A stretch of DNA of 6,371 nt. It comes from an uncultured Lachnospiraceae bacterium (GTDB taxonomy: Bacteria > Bacillota > Clostridia > Lachnospirales > Lachnospiraceae). Below, one piece after another: positions 5,543 through 6,371 of this stretch. The DNA is taken from assembly GCA_945836565.1 (NCBI GenBank), contig CAMALN010000101.1, forward strand, positions 1 to 6,371, read 5' to 3'. The translations under genes and the position numbers were made by a program. The stretch's first letter is position 1; each line of letters opens with the position of its first letter. The notes under the pieces are model-generated. The model was not told the DNA's origin and ran no database searches. It saw nothing but the letters and a program-made list of their open reading frames with translations.

Positions 5543-6313
5543 CTAGTCACGTAAGAATCCCGTAAGTGGGTCTGAGGCTACAGCACCTCTAGCCACAACT
5601 CTTCCGAGACCTGACAGATAAGCCTTTCTTCCTGCCTCGATTGCAAGCTTAAATGCTCCTGCCATAGCCGGTATATCCCCGGCAGTCGCTATGGCAGTAT
5701 TTGCCATAATCGCAGCCGCTCCCATCTCCATAGCCTCACATGCCTGGGAAGGACGTCCTATGCCTGCATCAACTATGATAGGAAGCTCAATCTCATCTAT
5801 TAATATCTGGATGAATTCTCTGGTTGCCAGCCCTTTGTTCGAGCCTATAGGTGAGGCTAACGGCATGATACATGCCGCACCTGCATTCACAAGGTCTCTC
5901 GCCACATTAAGGTCCGGGTACATATATGGCATAACCACAAAGCCTTCCTTTGCAAGAAGCTCTGTCGCCCTTATCGTCTCCTGATTATCAGGGAGAAGAT
6001 ATTTCGAGTCACGCATTATCTCGACCTTCACGAAGTCTCCACAGCCCATAGCACGCGCAAGCTTGGCTATACGCACTGCCTCGTCGGCATTTCTCGCTCC
6101 CGAAGTATTTGGAAGCAGGGTTATCCCCTTCGGGATGTAATCAAGTATATTCTCCTCTTCCCTTGTATTTGCACGTCTTAGTGCCAGGGTTATAATCTCT
6201 GCCCCTCCGTTTTCAACAGCAGCCTGAATCAGATTCAGATTGTATTTTCCTGAGCCCAATATAAAACGCGAATTAAATTCGTGTCCGCCAATTACAAGTT
6301 TGTCGTTATTCAT
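5543..6313 (-). CDS. thiG: Thiazole synthase
   Basis: ThiG is a cytosolic TIM-barrel enzyme that condenses 1-deoxy-D-xylulose 5-phosphate, dehydroglycine and the thiocarboxylate of ThiS into the thiazole phosphate carboxylate. The 256-residue length is normal. The family signatures are FILGSGKY (18-24), [21 protein letters not shown] (67-87) and [12 protein letters not shown] (151-162), with [10 protein letters not shown] near 205. The Schiff-base lysine K96 (DFVKVEIM), E98 and catalytic D182 ([12 protein letters not shown]) fall at the same numbers as in Bacillus subtilis ThiG. AGGAGG at 6323-6328 with 9-bp spacing fixes the ATG. It is the first complete gene of the thi cluster in the window and precedes thiH. 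The sulfur carrier ThiS and its adenylase ThiF are not visible and should lie upstream or elsewhere. Confidence 0.97.
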   Translation of the reverse strand: MNNDKLVIGGHEFNSRFILGSGKYNLNLIQAAVENGGAEIITLALRRANTREEENILDYIPKGITLLPNTSGARNADEAVRIAKLARAMGCGDFVKVEIMRDSKYLLPDNQETIRATELLAKEGFVVMPYMYPDLNVARDLVNAGAACIMPLASPIGSNKGLATREFIQILIDEIELPIIVDAGIGRPSQACEAMEMGAAAIMANTAIATAGDIPAMAGAFKLAIEAGRKAYLSGLGRVVARGAVASDPLTGFLRD

Positions 6314-6371
6314 GCTTTAGTTCCTCCTGTTGTTCTTTTAAATAATCGATGGTGGCCCCTCTCTAGGACAT
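6310..6371 (-). other. Region upstream of thiG; possible tail of another CDS, not identified
   Basis: This 58-base stretch plus the thiG start holds the thiG ribosome binding site and little else that can be named. One frame is open for its whole length and ends in TGA overlapping the thiG ATG as ATGA; its last residues are [19 protein letters not shown]. The second frame ends PREGPPSII and the third ends MS. None ends in the Gly-Gly required of ThiS, so a ThiS directly abutting thiG is not supported. The ATGA overlap is a common coupling arrangement, but the peptide is too short to assign. No TPP-riboswitch element is present. Confidence 0.3.

Noticed and set aside
6314..6371. TPP riboswitch or ThiS C-terminus directly before thiG
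   Set aside because: No CUGAGA-type or other thi-box core is visible, and none of the three frames ends in Gly-Gly.

Overview
The window looks like a chromosomal segment of a low-to-moderate GC, Gram-positive member of the Clostridia, most likely Lachnospiraceae-like. The grounds are strong AGGAGG-type ribosome binding sites, frequent ATA isoleucine codons, a clostridial-type acyl carrier protein N-terminus, adjacent spoIID- and spoIIQ-type sporulation genes, and TTGACA-17-TATATT promoters. The family assignment is inference from sequence style and not a search result. Every gene I can support lies on the minus strand, so transcription runs from high to low coordinates.

Region 1 (6371 to 3508) is the distal part of a thiamine-thiazole operon: thiG (thiazole synthase), thiH (radical SAM tyrosine lyase making dehydroglycine) and a TenI/ThiE-superfamily gene. 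The last gene carries the TenI histidine signature and lacks the acidic ligands of thiamine-phosphate synthase, so it is probably a thiazole tautomerase. The three genes would work in sequence: ThiH supplies dehydroglycine, ThiG builds the thiazole, TenI aromatises it. The operon start, and any TPP riboswitch, lies upstream of the window. A 12-bp hairpin with a T-run ends the operon.

Region 2 (3485 to about 2008) is a two-gene sporulation or engulfment cluster. It has a short SpoIID/LytB-type membrane protein that stops after about the first third of the usual length and lacks the catalytic glutamate, followed by a membrane-anchored SpoIIQ-like LytM (M23) protein whose zinc ligands are all substituted. 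Both genes have translation starts buried in strong inverted repeats: the thi terminator overlaps the spoIID ribosome binding site, and a 13-bp stem covers the spoIIQ start codon. A terminator follows spoIIQ. The spoIIID gene that often follows this pair in clostridia is absent.

Region 3 (1951 to 151) is one monocistronic-looking gene for a PAS-GGDEF-EAL protein with its own consensus promoter and a 10-bp dyad in the leader. The GGDEF motif is degenerate (HSDRF) while the EAL catalytic set is complete, so it is probably a cyclic-di-GMP phosphodiesterase.

Region 4 (149 to 1) is the promoter and first 18 codons of acpP (acyl carrier protein). A perfect 16-bp palindrome overlaps the promoter.

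No tRNA, rRNA, CRISPR array, insertion sequence or attachment site was seen. The points most worth following are the paired start-site hairpins and the catalytically degenerate SpoIID/SpoIIQ pair.
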